From: Bacteroidota bacterium
GTDB lineage: Bacteria; Bacteroidota; Rhodothermia; Rhodothermales; JAAAOL01
Assembly (NCBI GenBank): GCA_009908885.1
Contig: JAAAOL010000046.1
Span: forward strand, 1-14,285
Length of the DNA: 14,285 nucleotides
Reading direction: 5' to 3'
Position numbers and translations under genes: made by a program. Under the pieces are notes generated by a model that saw nothing but the letters and a program-made list of their open reading frames with translations, did no database searches and was not told where the DNA came from. Shown here piece after piece: positions 1-7,933 of this stretch (positions within the stretch are counted from its first letter, which is position 1; every line of letters starts with the position of its first letter).

Positions 1-156
1 GAGGCGTCTGTCCTTGCATGTCACGCACCACAGCTTCTCCCGATACCTGCCAGGGCATCACGAAATCGCAACACGTAACACGAAACACGCAACACGAAGC
101 TATACGGACAGCGCCGAGCGAATACGGTATCGCCCCAACAACTTGGGCTAGGTACC
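1..156. other. Intergenic region downstream of tonB
   Basis: No convincing gene lies here. It holds a short tandem heptamer repeat (70-97) and, at the extreme left, a minus-strand ATG at positions 19-17 that opens a frame (MQGQTP...) running off the window. That frame could be the start of a neighbouring minus-strand gene, but six codons are too few to judge and no Shine-Dalgarno or good promoter accompanies it. The long plus-strand frame crossing this area continues antisense through tonB and is a shadow. Confidence 0.4.
70..97. repeat. Tandem heptamer repeat AACACGN x4
   Basis: Four head-to-tail 7-bp units (AACACGT, AACACGA, AACACGC, AACACGA) are seen directly. Only the seventh base varies. 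Weaker degenerate units (CATCACG, AAATCGC) precede it at 56-69, so the array may once have been longer. It lies between the tonB terminator and the presumed next gene. Short tandem heptamer repeats are known in intergenic DNA of several bacterial groups. No function is visible here. Confidence 0.75.
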
Positions 157-195
157 AAAAAAACGCCCTGCCGCTGGAGGTGCGACAGGGCGTTT
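157..195 (-). terminator. Intrinsic terminator of tonB
   Basis: A perfect 10-bp inverted repeat (161-170 with 186-195; arms AAACGCCCTG/CAGGGCGTTT) with a 15-nt loop is followed on the minus strand by a run of seven T (complement of the A run at 157-163). It lies 29 bp beyond the tonB stop. The T run is on the minus-strand 3' side only, so this is a one-directional terminator for tonB. Confidence 0.9.
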
Positions 196-224
196 CGGTC
201 GTGTGGATGTGGGCACAAGAGCGC

Positions 225-890
225 TTACTTGAGCCGGAAGGTAATCGGCAGGCTCATCTTGACCTTCACCGGCTTGCCGCGCTGCTTACCCGGCTGGAAC
301 TTGGCCTCGCGGACGACCCGGAGGGCCTCTTCGTCACAGCCCGCGCCGATGCCACGCACGACGACGGGGTCCTGCACGTTGCCGTTTTCGTCGACCACGA
401 ACTGGACGATGACGCGGCCTTCGACGCCAGCCTTCCGGGCGATCTCGGGATACTCGATCTGCTTCTGGATCGAGCCCAACCCCCCGATCAGTTCGGGCAT
501 GTTCTCGACCACGACGAAGACCTCAGGCTCGGGTTCTTCCTCTTCCTCTTCCTCTTCCGGCGGAGGCGGCGGGAGGTCCTGCGCGGGCTCATTCAGATCG
601 AGCGAGGCGTCCAGGTTCAGCGCTTCGTCTTCGAGGATCTCATCGTTGGGGACCTCGACCGGCACCGGGGGACGCGGCGGTGGCGGTGGCTTTTCGATCT
701 GCTTCGTCTGCTGGATCTCTTCCATCTGGACGACTTCTTGTTCCTCCATCTGGAGATCAACTTCGGCGTCCGGCGACCAGTCCACGCGGAACGCGGTAAT
801 CATGATGCCGAGCGCCACGATGAGGCCAATCTCGACGTACAGCGGATACCATTTCCGCAGGTTGGCTTTGCTCGATTTTTTCAGGGCCAT
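225..890 (-). CDS. tonB: TonB family energy transducer
   Basis: This 221-residue protein transmits proton-motive-force energy from an ExbB/ExbD complex in the inner membrane to TonB-dependent outer-membrane receptors. Residues 1-14 are basic and cytoplasmic, and about 17-35 form one membrane helix. Residues 45-125 are a periplasmic spacer rich in Pro and acid, with a PPPPPRPP stretch near 68-75 and a run of eight Glu at 112-119. Residues 135-221 form the TonB C-terminal domain, with YPEIARKAGVEGRV, a VxFVVDENGNV strand and the final FxPGKQRGKPVKVKMSLPITF strand. Length and layout fit Bacteroidota TonB proteins. The gene stands alone: no exbB/exbD is in view, 244 bp separate it from vanZ upstream, and a strong terminator follows. 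No Shine-Dalgarno precedes the ATG. The Glu run is encoded by a GAGGAA hexamer repeat. Confidence 0.93.
   Translation of the reverse strand: MALKKSSKANLRKWYPLYVEIGLIVALGIMITAFRVDWSPDAEVDLQMEEQEVVQMEEIQQTKQIEKPPPPPRPPVPVEVPNDEILEDEALNLDASLDLNEPAQDLPPPPPEEEEEEEEPEPEVFVVVENMPELIGGLGSIQKQIEYPEIARKAGVEGRVIVQFVVDENGNVQDPVVVRGIGAGCDEEALRVVREAKFQPGKQRGKPVKVKMSLPITFRLK
537..558. repeat. Hexamer microsatellite in tonB
   Basis: TTCCTC is repeated 3.7 times on the plus strand, which reads GAGGAA (Glu-Glu) in tonB. Unit gain or loss would keep the frame and only change the length of the acidic run in the periplasmic spacer. Confidence 0.7.
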
Positions 891-1134
891 AACGGGAGCA
901 GGAGACTACGGGTTGAGAGGTTGAACGCCACAAAAGGACGCATCGCGGCGAAACATGCCGCTGAATTCATGTGATGCTAACGAAGCAACGATGCGGCGCG
1001 GAGGTCTGTTCCAGCGAGCACGTTCGCTACTTCACAGGCTGTTCACGAATTCTAAGACACGGGATGCTCGGAAAAGTTGCTGCCAGGGGTGGCCGGGGCG
1101 TCCTCGCGCGAGTCCACGCCGTACCGCGATAGGC
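891..1134. other. Intergenic region between vanZ and tonB
   Basis: No gene is supported in these 244 bp. This should hold the tonB promoter. A TAGAAT box on the minus strand (complement of 1049-1054) is the best -10-like sequence, but it lacks a good -35 partner. Just after the vanZ stop, the minus strand can fold a hairpin around the palindrome CTCGCGCGAG (1103-1112), flanked by GGCGT/ACGCC. It lacks a T run, so it is at best a weak terminator. Confidence 0.4.
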
Positions 1135-1512
1135 TCACGAAGACGATGTCCGGCGACGGGTCCACCAGCCGTGGGCCAACAATGCGGCACAGAGGCCCAG
1201 GCCGTTGGCGAGGGCATCGTACGGGTCGGGGAAGCGCTCGAACGGCAGCAACCCCTGGTAGACCTCCGTCAGCACGGCGAAGGCCAGTCCGGCGAGGAAG
1301 ACCCGCCAGCGACGGATGCGTAGCGGTGCTCGCAGGGCGAGGAGCCACAGCACGCCGAAGCCGAAGAAGAGGGCCGCGTGGATGAGTTTGTCGAACTCGA
1401 ACAGGCCGGATTGCGGCAGGGTGCGACCGGGCAGGGAGCATGCGGCCACGATGCCCAGCGTCCACAGGATCGCCAGGATGCGCCAGGGCGCCGGGTGGAG
1501 GAATCGCGTCAT
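1135..1512 (-). CDS. VanZ-like family membrane protein
   Basis: This small membrane protein of 125 residues matches the VanZ-like family. The family is named for the teicoplanin-resistance protein of Enterococcus, and its biochemical role is unclear. Visible features are a first helix at about 11-27 (ILAILWTLGIVAACSL) and the family core FDKLIHAALFFGFGVLWLLA at about 40-59. A third helix spans 70-88 (RVFLAGLAFAVLTEVYQ), followed by the Asp-containing PDPYDALANGLG motif and a last helix ending in WW-T-RRR. The start at 1512 gives an ATGA overlap with the nnrE-nnrD stop, strong evidence for translational coupling. An in-frame upstream start at 1692 would add 60 Arg/Pro-rich residues that are only the shadow of nnr and break the family length. 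It is the last gene of the minus-strand cluster. Confidence 0.88.
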   Translation of the reverse strand: MTRFLHPAPWRILAILWTLGIVAACSLPGRTLPQSGLFEFDKLIHAALFFGFGVLWLLALRAPLRIRRWRVFLAGLAFAVLTEVYQGLLPFERFPDPYDALANGLGLCAALLAHGWWTRRRTSSS

Positions 1513-3143
1513 GACGACGTGGGAAAGCCAAGGTCGTGGAGGACGTCCGGCACGAGGTCCAGCAGGTCGGTTGCGATCATCGAGGACGGGTGATGGGTCG
1601 CAGCGTACGCATCGGCCGCCAGCCCGCCGAGGTGCAGTGCGGTGACGGCGGCCCGCTCCGGCAGGAGCCCCTGTGCCAGCAGCCCGACGCACAGCCCGGC
1701 CAGGACGTCGCCCGTGCCGGCCGTGGCCGCCGCCGCGTTGCCGGTGCCGTTGACGTACACCGTCCCGTCCGGCGTGGCGACGAGGCTAGGCGTGCCCTTG
1801 AGTAGCAGCACGCTGTTCCAGCGCTCGGCGTACTCCTGCGCCGTACGGAGGCGATCCTGCAGGTCGACGGCGGGACCCGCCAGGCGCTTGAACTCGCCCG
1901 CGTGCGGCGTCAGAATCCAGCGGCCCTGTGCGTGGTTCTGGAGCACCTCAGGGGCGTCGGCGAGCGCATTCAGCCCATCGGCGTCGATGACGAGCGGCAG
2001 GTCCGTGTGACGGAGTAGGCGCAGGACGAAGGCCTCGGTGTTCGGGTGGCGCCCCAGCCCGGGCCCGACGAGCAGCGCCTGGGCCTGATTGAGGCGGTCG
2101 CGGAGGACGTCTAGACCCGCTTCGGGGGCGATGCCGCCGTCGGGGTGACCGGGCAGCGCGAGCGAGGGGATGGTCGTCAGCTGAGTCGCCAGCGTCGGCG
2201 CGATGGCTTCGTGACAGGCACACTGGACGTAGCCCGCGCCGATCCGAGCTGCTGCGAGGGCGGCCATGCTGGGCGCTCCGGTCATCCCGGGAGCGCCTCC
2301 GACGACGAGGGCCAGTCCCGCGCTGTATTTGTACGCGTCGCGCGCCCGCCGCGGCCACCATGCACGGGCCGTGGCATCGGTCGGCCACCAGCCGCAGCCG
2401 TCGTACGTTCGGCATACGCGCTTCAAGACGAAGGCAGGAATCCCAATGTCCACGACGTCGACGTCCCCGGCGTACTCCGGCCCGTCGTTCAGCAGGAGGC
2501 CGGTCTTGAGGGCCGCCATCGTGACGGTCGCGTCGGCCACGACGGCATCGCCCAGCGGCACGCCGAGGTCCGTGTGCAGCCCAGTCGGCACGTCGAGGGC
2601 GACGGTAGGCGCGGGCTGATCGTTGAGCCAGGGCACGAGGCGCGCGATGGGCTGCCGCAGGTCGCTGGTGAGGCCGGTCCCGAGGAGGGCGTCCACGTAC
2701 AGGTCCGGGGTCGGAAAGGCAGCGAGTTGGGGGAGGCCGTCGAAGCGGTGCAGCGAGAGGCCGTTGTCAGCCTCGTGCTCGGCCAGCGTAGTGAGCAGCG
2801 ACCAGTTGTGAGCGGCATCCTCGCTCATGGCCTCCGGGCCACTCATCGCGACGACGCGGACGGACGCTCCGCGCGCATGAAGCAGCCGCGCCACGGCGAG
2901 GCCGTCACCGCCGTTATTGCCCTTTCCGCAGAGGCACGTCACCCGCAGGCCTTCCATCGGGCCGTACCGCTCGGCGATGCGGGCCGCCGCACCTCGCGAG
3001 GCCGATTCCATCAGCGTGAAGCCGGGCAGGCCGATGTCCTCGATCGTCACCCGGTCCGCCTCGCGCATGGCCTCGGCACTCAGCACCGGGTGGAGGCCGT
3101 CGGGAAGCGGCGTGTCGGGCAGCGTCACGGGGAGCAGCGGCAT
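1509..3143 (-). CDS. nnrE-nnrD: Bifunctional NAD(P)H-hydrate epimerase / dehydratase
   Basis: This 544-residue cytosolic enzyme repairs damaged nicotinamide cofactors. The N-terminal YjeF_N half epimerises R- and S-NAD(P)HX, and the C-terminal half dehydrates S-NAD(P)HX back to NAD(P)H using ADP or ATP. Epimerase signs are CGKGNNGGDGL at 72-82, DALLGTG at 151-157 (the Asp expected at the active site) and ALDVPTGLHTDLG at 182-194. Dehydratase signs are GGAPGMTGAPSMAALAAAR at 282-300, GPGLG at 360-364, DADGLNAL at 387-394, LTPHAGEF at 411-418 and AGTGDVLAG at 475-483, the last with the usual catalytic Asp479. The fused arrangement and length are normal for bacteria. It lies 54 bp after the lipoprotein stop and overlaps vanZ by 4 bp. 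Clustering with membrane and envelope genes appears fortuitous. Confidence 0.96.
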   Translation of the reverse strand: MPLLPVTLPDTPLPDGLHPVLSAEAMREADRVTIEDIGLPGFTLMESASRGAAARIAERYGPMEGLRVTCLCGKGNNGGDGLAVARLLHARGASVRVVAMSGPEAMSEDAAHNWSLLTTLAEHEADNGLSLHRFDGLPQLAAFPTPDLYVDALLGTGLTSDLRQPIARLVPWLNDQPAPTVALDVPTGLHTDLGVPLGDAVVADATVTMAALKTGLLLNDGPEYAGDVDVVDIGIPAFVLKRVCRTYDGCGWWPTDATARAWWPRRARDAYKYSAGLALVVGGAPGMTGAPSMAALAAARIGAGYVQCACHEAIAPTLATQLTTIPSLALPGHPDGGIAPEAGLDVLRDRLNQAQALLVGPGLGRHPNTEAFVLRLLRHTDLPLVIDADGLNALADAPEVLQNHAQGRWILTPHAGEFKRLAGPAVDLQDRLRTAQEYAERWNSVLLLKGTPSLVATPDGTVYVNGTGNAAAATAGTGDVLAGLCVGLLAQGLLPERAAVTALHLGGLAADAYAATHHPSSMIATDLLDLVPDVLHDLGFPTSS

Positions 3144-3197
3144 GGCGGTCGGCGTCGTGGGAGAATCGTCAGAAGGTCGTGGATGCGTGGTGGTGCG

Positions 3198-4907
3198 TCA
3201 GTCGACGGTCGGGATGCGGAGGGTGTCGGCCAGGGCGGTATCCCAGCGGGCGCGCCACGAGGGTGCATCGGCCCAGGCGGCCCGCTCGGCCCCCCGATAC
3301 GGCACGAGCGTTCCGGCATTCCAGCGGCGGTCGGCGTCGCGGTCAATGAACGCGCGGAAGCGGTACGTGCCCTCGGGAAGACCCGAAAACTGAAACGTTC
3401 CGTCCGGGCCTGCTGCGACCGTAGCGACGAGCGAGTCCGCCTCCGTCTCGTACAACTCGACCAGCACCGTGCGGTTCGTATCGGCGGGAGCCACGACGCC
3501 ACTCACCCCTCCGAGTTGACGGCGGGAAATTCGCTGCACCCGTTGCACCGCTGTCGTATCCGACGTGGGACGCACCGCAGGCGCTACGGTCAGGCGGACG
3601 GTCTCACCCTCGGCGAGCGGCATACGTAGGCGCAGGCGATACGTGGTGCCGTCCGTCGTGGAGGCATCGAAGGGGCGGAGGGCGCCTGTCGAGTCCACCA
3701 CGCTGAGGACCGACTGCAGGCGCGTCGAGTCGATCGGCTGGTTGAACCGGACGCTGGGCTGTTGGCCTGGAAGGAGCGTGACGACGGAGTCCACGCCGGC
3801 TGGTACGAAGTCTACGAATTGCACCGGAAGGGTATCGGGACGGGCGCTGGGCACGAAGCGCAGCGTATCGGTCCGGACGGCGTTGTCGCTGGAGTCGACG
3901 ATCGTGGGGGCGGGACGGAGCAGATGCGGTGTCGATGCCAGCGAGTCCGTCAGCAGTGCGATCGCCCGTCGATCGCCGGGGGGCTGATAGGCGGCCCGCA
4001 CAGCCCGGCGTCGCTGCTGGAGCGAGTCGACCACGAGCCAGCCGTCTGGCGAACGGGTCTGGAGACGCACCGGCTCGGAGAAGCGCACGATGTGACGGGT
4101 GGCGGAGCGCGAGCGAACCTGTTGCGGGGCCGGGCGGACGGTATCAGGATTGGCGATGAGCCACGTGGCGGCGAGGGTGTCTGCCCGAACGGAATCGGCG
4201 CGGAGGACGGGGCGAGGCGGAACGCCGTAGGCTTCGCTGGCGTCGGGCCGCAGGTTGCGGTTACGGTCGTCGACGACGGCCACGAAGTAGGGCTGCTCGC
4301 GCAGGTACTCGAACGAAAAGCGCCCATCCGGGCCGGTCTGGGTGCGGTAGGCGGGCCGCTCAGGCAGCGGGCGCGGCGGCAGCGAGTCGAGGGCGGCATA
4401 TGCCCACACGTCCTGCCCGGCCACTGGCGTTCCGGTGCGCGCATCCAGCGCCTGGCCGGCGAGGCGGCCCTGCTGGATCGTCGGGCCGGTGGAGAAGGCG
4501 AGCGTGATGGGCTGCCGGAGGGCCACGCCGCGGACGTCCTCCAACTCGGTGTCGATGGTCAGAATGTACGTCGTGCTGTCGCGGAGGGCCGTGGGCAGCG
4601 TCAGCTCGACGGCCCGGCGTCCCCAGTCGTACGTCACCGGTCCGTCGAGCGCCGGGGTGAGAGTGACGGCCCGGGGGAGGGACGCCCGTTCGACGTACTC
4701 GGAGAATTCCAGGCGGATCGTCCGCGTCGACACGTTCACGGTGCCCTCGGCGGGGGTCGAGGCCACCAGTTCCGGGGGCGTCGTATCGCGCGGACCGCCG
4801 GGCGGGGGCTGCGGGACGGCGCAGGCGGCGAGGCCCAGGCTGAGGCCGAGCATCACCATCGCCCAGCACAGCCCTCCGAATGTCCCCCTGGCTTGTTGCA
4901 TTCCCAT
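3198..4907 (-). CDS. Ig-like (Big_5) domain lipoprotein
   Basis: This 569-residue exported lipoprotein has unknown specific role. Residues 1-28 form a signal peptide with hydrophobic core, ending in the lipobox LAAC (lipidated Cys29). The mature start AVPQPPPGGPRDTTPPEL carries the GGP-x-D-TTPP signature seen in many Bacteroidota proteins annotated as Ig-like domain-containing. Residues about 43-141 are a Big_5-type beta domain with a conserved LEFSEYVE strand. About 147-215 look like a carboxypeptidase-regulatory (prealbumin-like) fold (GRLAGQALDARTGTPVAG, then TGPDGRFSFEYL). The middle is beta-rich and Arg/Asp-rich. A second carboxypeptidase-regulatory-like domain occupies about 466-535 (SGVVAP, GPDGTFQFSGLPEGTYRFRAFID). 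A surface or periplasmic scaffold role is inference. The start sits 9 bp after the upstream stop, and Met3 is an equally possible start. Confidence 0.87.
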   Translation of the reverse strand: MGMQQARGTFGGLCWAMVMLGLSLGLAACAVPQPPPGGPRDTTPPELVASTPAEGTVNVSTRTIRLEFSEYVERASLPRAVTLTPALDGPVTYDWGRRAVELTLPTALRDSTTYILTIDTELEDVRGVALRQPITLAFSTGPTIQQGRLAGQALDARTGTPVAGQDVWAYAALDSLPPRPLPERPAYRTQTGPDGRFSFEYLREQPYFVAVVDDRNRNLRPDASEAYGVPPRPVLRADSVRADTLAATWLIANPDTVRPAPQQVRSRSATRHIVRFSEPVRLQTRSPDGWLVVDSLQQRRRAVRAAYQPPGDRRAIALLTDSLASTPHLLRPAPTIVDSSDNAVRTDTLRFVPSARPDTLPVQFVDFVPAGVDSVVTLLPGQQPSVRFNQPIDSTRLQSVLSVVDSTGALRPFDASTTDGTTYRLRLRMPLAEGETVRLTVAPAVRPTSDTTAVQRVQRISRRQLGGVSGVVAPADTNRTVLVELYETEADSLVATVAAGPDGTFQFSGLPEGTYRFRAFIDRDADRRWNAGTLVPYRGAERAAWADAPSWRARWDTALADTLRIPTVD

Positions 4908-4916
4908 GCGAGGCCG

Positions 4917-5540
4917 TCAGTTGTCCACCCGGTCGCTGCGGAGCGAGAAGAAGAGGAAGACCGTCACGACCGTCGCTGCGGCGACGACAGCCGGTTGCGC
5001 ATAGCGGCGGAGCCAGCCGCCGGGGGGCGGATCGGCCTGCGTTTCCGGGTGAGCCGCAGATTCGAGGGCCGCGAGCCGGTCGCGTCGAACGGTATCGGTG
5101 TGCGCGTCTCGGCACCGGGCATCGCGCAGCAGGCGCCCGTCGGCCGTCGTCAGGGTGTAGTGGAGGGCCAGCGTGACGGTGCGCTCCACGGTCCGGCGCC
5201 CACCCCGCTCGTAGGTCACGTCTACCGTCTCGATCGCATAGTCGAGCGTCGGGAGCGGCGTGGTGGCCGAGTCGGCGGCGACGTAGATCTCACGACCCGT
5301 GTCCTGCCATCGACCGACGAGGGCCGTCCGCAGGTACGCCATCTGCTCCGGAGCATCGAGCCGAAGAGTCCGCATCGAATCCGGGACGGTTTCGGCCAGA
5401 CACCCGACGGACAGGGATTGCAGCACCTCCAGGTTGGTCGGCGTCTCGCTGGTCTGTGCGGCAGCGGGCATGCCGATTCCTGCCGCGCCGGTCCACAGGG
5501 CGAGGCAGAGCACAGCCAGCATCGAACGACGAAGCGGCAT
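4917..5540 (-). CDS. Secreted hypothetical protein with C-terminal membrane anchor
   Basis: I do not recognise a family for this 207-residue protein. Residues 1-28 form a clear signal peptide (MPLRRSMLAVLCLALW, then small residues and a likely cut after PAAA). The middle 30-165 is soluble, with two Cys (47, 143) that could form a disulfide, a TLDYAIETVDVTYERGGRRT strand pair at 98-117 and an LALHYTLTTADGRLL segment at 124-138. Residues 171-174 are a PPPGG break, and about 181-200 form one hydrophobic helix followed by RSDRVDN. The predicted topology is periplasmic body with a C-terminal anchor. A frame opening 57 bp upstream exists, but its extra residues precede a perfect signal peptide, so the 5540 start is chosen. 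It sits 9 bp before the lipoprotein gene and 87 bp after gdh, which suggests the two envelope proteins act together. Confidence 0.75.
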   Translation of the reverse strand: MPLRRSMLAVLCLALWTGAAGIGMPAAAQTSETPTNLEVLQSLSVGCLAETVPDSMRTLRLDAPEQMAYLRTALVGRWQDTGREIYVAADSATTPLPTLDYAIETVDVTYERGGRRTVERTVTLALHYTLTTADGRLLRDARCRDAHTDTVRRDRLAALESAAHPETQADPPPGGWLRRYAQPAVVAAATVVTVFLFFSLRSDRVDN

Positions 5541-5627
5541 GGAGGACGGTCCAGGTGAGCAGTGGCGGGGAAGGAAGATACGGGCCAGCCCATCCATCCT
5601 AAACCCGCTCCGGGCGACGGCCGCGGC

Positions 5628-6935
5628 TTACGAGTAGATGCCCCGAATCCGGAGGGCACTCGCCACCTTGTCGATGGCCATGACGTACGCGCCGATACGC
5701 ATGGACACGTCGTACTTCTCTGACGTCGCATACACGTTCTCGAACGCACTCCGCATGATGCGGTCCAGCCGACGATTCACGCGCTCGATGGACCAGAAGT
5801 AGCCCTGCCGGTCCTGCACCCACTCGAAGTAGGACACCGTGACGCCGCCCGCGTTGGCGAGAATGTCCGGAATGACGAGCACGCCTTTCTCGTTCAGAAT
5901 GTCGTCGGCCAGCGGCGTCGTCGGCCCGTTAGCGCCCTCGGCGATGATTTTCGCCTGCACGTCGGGGGCGATGTCCCGCGTGATCTGGTCCTCTTTGGCC
6001 GCCGGAATCAGGATCTCGACGTCCGACGTCAGCAGTTCATCGTTGGTGATCGCCTCCGCGTCCTGGTAGCCGTCCAGGGTGCCGTTGTTGGCCTTGACGT
6101 AGTCGATGAGCGTCGAGACGTCGAAGCCGTTTTCATTGTAATAGCCGCCCGTCACGTCGCTCACCGCGACGATCTTGCAGCCCTGCTCGCCTAGCAGCTT
6201 GGCGGCGATGGAGCCGACGTTGCCGAAGCCCTGCACGGCCACGCGGCACTCGCTGGGGCGTAGGCCGAGGCGGTCCATTGCGCCGAGCGTCACGGTCATC
6301 ACACCGCGCCCGGTCGCCTCCGTCCGCCCGAGCGAGCCGCCCAGCATTACCGGCTTGCCCGTGACGACGGCGTTCTCCGTGCGGCGGGCATGCATGGAGT
6401 ACGTGTCCAGAATCCACGCCATGATCTGCTCATTCGTGTTCATGTCCGGCGCAGGGATGTCCTTGTCCGGCCCGAACACGTTGAACAGGTTGGCTGTGTA
6501 GCGGCGGGTGAGGCGCTCCAGCTCACCAGGGCTCATGTCCCGCGGGTTGCAGACGACGCCGCCCTTCGCGCCGCCGAATGGCACGTTGACGACGGCGCAC
6601 TTCCAGGTCATCCAGGCGGCCAGCGCCTTCACCTCGTCCAGCGACACGTCCGGCGCGTACCGGATACCGCCCTTGGACGGGCCCAGCACTTCGTTGTGGA
6701 TCACCCGCAAGCCCTCGTAGACGCGAATCCGCCCGTCGTCCATCTTGACGGGGATCGAGGTGATGTGGACGTGCACGGGTGTGATGAGATACTCGTAGAA
6801 GCCCGGGTTCAGCTCCAGGATCTCAGCGGCCACGTCGAACCGTTCTATCATCGACTGGAACGGATTGTCGTGATCCCGGATGGGGGCCGGCTCCTGGTAG
6901 ATGGACTGATCGTAGACGGTGCGTTTGTACGGCAT
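5628..6935 (-). CDS. gdhA: Glutamate dehydrogenase (Glu/Leu/Phe/Val family)
   Basis: This 435-residue cytosolic hexamer-type enzyme interconverts glutamate with 2-oxoglutarate plus ammonia using NAD(P). The N-terminal dimerisation/substrate domain carries GPSKGGIRY (Lys88), TWKCAVVNVPFGGAKGG (Lys112, Lys124) and PAPDMNT (Asp164). These correspond in order and spacing to Lys89, Lys113, Lys125 and Asp165 of clostridial GDH. The Rossmann domain has VQGFGNVG at 234-241. NAGGVTVSYFEW at 361-372 places Ser368 at the position of the glutamate-specificity Ser380, so glutamate rather than leucine is the expected substrate. Asp260 closes the second Rossmann strand, but cofactor preference cannot be decided from it. 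Length is normal. It reads away from the methyltransferase gene across a 204-bp divergent region, and the envelope cluster follows after 87 bp without an obvious terminator. Confidence 0.97.
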   Translation of the reverse strand: MPYKRTVYDQSIYQEPAPIRDHDNPFQSMIERFDVAAEILELNPGFYEYLITPVHVHITSIPVKMDDGRIRVYEGLRVIHNEVLGPSKGGIRYAPDVSLDEVKALAAWMTWKCAVVNVPFGGAKGGVVCNPRDMSPGELERLTRRYTANLFNVFGPDKDIPAPDMNTNEQIMAWILDTYSMHARRTENAVVTGKPVMLGGSLGRTEATGRGVMTVTLGAMDRLGLRPSECRVAVQGFGNVGSIAAKLLGEQGCKIVAVSDVTGGYYNENGFDVSTLIDYVKANNGTLDGYQDAEAITNDELLTSDVEILIPAAKEDQITRDIAPDVQAKIIAEGANGPTTPLADDILNEKGVLVIPDILANAGGVTVSYFEWVQDRQGYFWSIERVNRRLDRIMRSAFENVYATSEKYDVSMRIGAYVMAIDKVASALRIRGIYS

Positions 6936-7139
6936 GGGGCGTAGGGAAAACGTCGGTCGATGAAAGGGAGGGGGAAGCGCTACCAGTAGGCGAAACGGCG
7001 GCGCGTCGGGTGTAGATCAATAAAGTTATGAGATCGGGTGGATGATGACTAGTGAACATTTCAAGAGAAGCCGGGACAGGACGGCCCGATGAGGAATATA
7101 AGGGCCATCGGTATTCCCGAACCCTCAACTGCTTCTCCG
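6936..7139. promoter_or_regulatory. Divergent promoter region gdhA / RNA methyltransferase
   Basis: These 204 bp separate two diverging genes and must hold both promoters. For the plus strand, GGGACA (7073-7078) and TATAAG (7097-7102) with an 18-bp spacer make a plausible sigma-70-like promoter. Its transcript would begin near 7109, which favours the methyltransferase start at 7140 over 7089. For the minus strand, an AT-rich stretch around 7013-7031 (TAACTTTA on the minus strand) resembles the Bacteroidota -7 box, but no correctly spaced TTG is found. These are pattern matches only. Confidence 0.4.
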
Positions 7140-7931
7140 ATGCGCTCCCTCAGCAACCGTCGCCGCAAAGAGATCGCGGCGCTCAGCCGGAAAAAACACC
7201 GCGATGCACGGGACGAGTATGTCGTCGAGGGCATCCGGGGCGTGGAGGCCGCCCTCGACGCCGACGCGCCGCTCGTGGACGTGGTAGTGCAGGATGAAGG
7301 GCAGGCGGATCCGGTCATCCAGAGCGTGATCGAGCGGGTGCCGTCCACCGTGCCCGTGCAGGTCGTTTCGGACGACGACATGGCCCGCCTCTCCAACGTG
7401 GCGACCTCTCAGGGACTCCTGGCCGTCGTCCGGGCGGTACGGCTTCCGCCCGAGCGCCTCACGGAGCGGTCGACCGTGCTGGCGTTGGACGGCGTGCAAG
7501 ACCCTGGCAACGTGGGCACGCTCCTGCGGACGGCGGCCTGGTTCGGCATCGAGGCCGTGCTGACCGGGCCGGGCACGGCGGACGTCTACCATCCGAAGGT
7601 GGTGCGCGCAGCGATGGGCGCGCACTGGGACGTTGCGCTGGCCCAGTCCGATGCGCTGGGCCCGGTGCTGGATGCCATGCAGCAGGCCGGGTTCGGGCTC
7701 TACGGGGCCGACCTCGTGGGTACGCCGGTCGCCGCGTGGCAGCCGCGCCAGCCTGCCGTGCTGGTCGTCGGGAGCGAGGCGCACGGGCTCTCGGCCGCCG
7801 TGCTGGAACGTCTGCACGAGCCCGTCGCCATCCCGGGAGCAGCACGACGGCAGGGCACCGAGTCGCTCAACGTGGCCGTGGCGGCAGGTATCTTGATGTA
7901 CGCCTGGCGCGGGCCGATCGTGGCGGGCTGA
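7140..7931 (+). CDS. TrmH/SpoU family RNA 2'-O-methyltransferase
   Basis: This 263-residue SPOUT-class enzyme would transfer a methyl group from S-adenosylmethionine to a ribose 2'-OH of rRNA or tRNA. The N-terminal substrate-binding domain begins with the family pattern MRSLSNRRRKEIAALSRKKHRD...EYVVEG (1-31). The knotted catalytic domain shows motif 1 LALDGVQDPGNVGTLLRTA at 114-132 (Asn124, Arg130), motif 2 VVGSEAHGLS at 209-218, and motif 3 PGAARRQGTESLNVAVA at 232-248 with Glu241, Ser242 and Asn244. Length is normal. The exact target nucleotide cannot be told. The 7140 start fits the family N-terminus and lies after a putative -10 at 7097. An earlier in-frame ATG at 7089 would add 17 unrelated residues. 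The alanine dehydrogenase gene follows 57 bp downstream. Confidence 0.93.
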   Translation: MRSLSNRRRKEIAALSRKKHRDARDEYVVEGIRGVEAALDADAPLVDVVVQDEGQADPVIQSVIERVPSTVPVQVVSDDDMARLSNVATSQGLLAVVRAVRLPPERLTERSTVLALDGVQDPGNVGTLLRTAAWFGIEAVLTGPGTADVYHPKVVRAAMGAHWDVALAQSDALGPVLDAMQQAGFGLYGADLVGTPVAAWQPRQPAVLVVGSEAHGLSAAVLERLHEPVAIPGAARRQGTESLNVAVAAGILMYAWRGPIVAG

Positions 7932-7933
7932 AA

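Noticed and set aside
18..974. Long plus-strand frame of 318 codons
   Set aside because: It runs antisense to tonB and its terminator, and its product is low-complexity and unlike any family. The minus-strand TonB domains are unmistakable.
1135..1692. Longer VanZ starting at 1692
   Set aside because: The extra 60 residues are a shadow of nnrE-nnrD. The ATGA overlap at 1509-1512 and family length fix the later start.
2145..3629. Plus-strand frame of 494 codons
   Set aside because: Antisense to nnrE-nnrD, whose motifs are all on the minus strand.
3762..5558. Plus-strand frame of 598 codons
   Set aside because: Antisense shadow of the lipoprotein and the tail-anchored protein in GC-rich DNA. 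The minus strand shows a lipobox and signal peptide.
7089..7139. Earlier ATG for the RNA methyltransferase
   Set aside because: It adds 17 unconserved residues and lies upstream of a plausible -10 box at 7097-7102.
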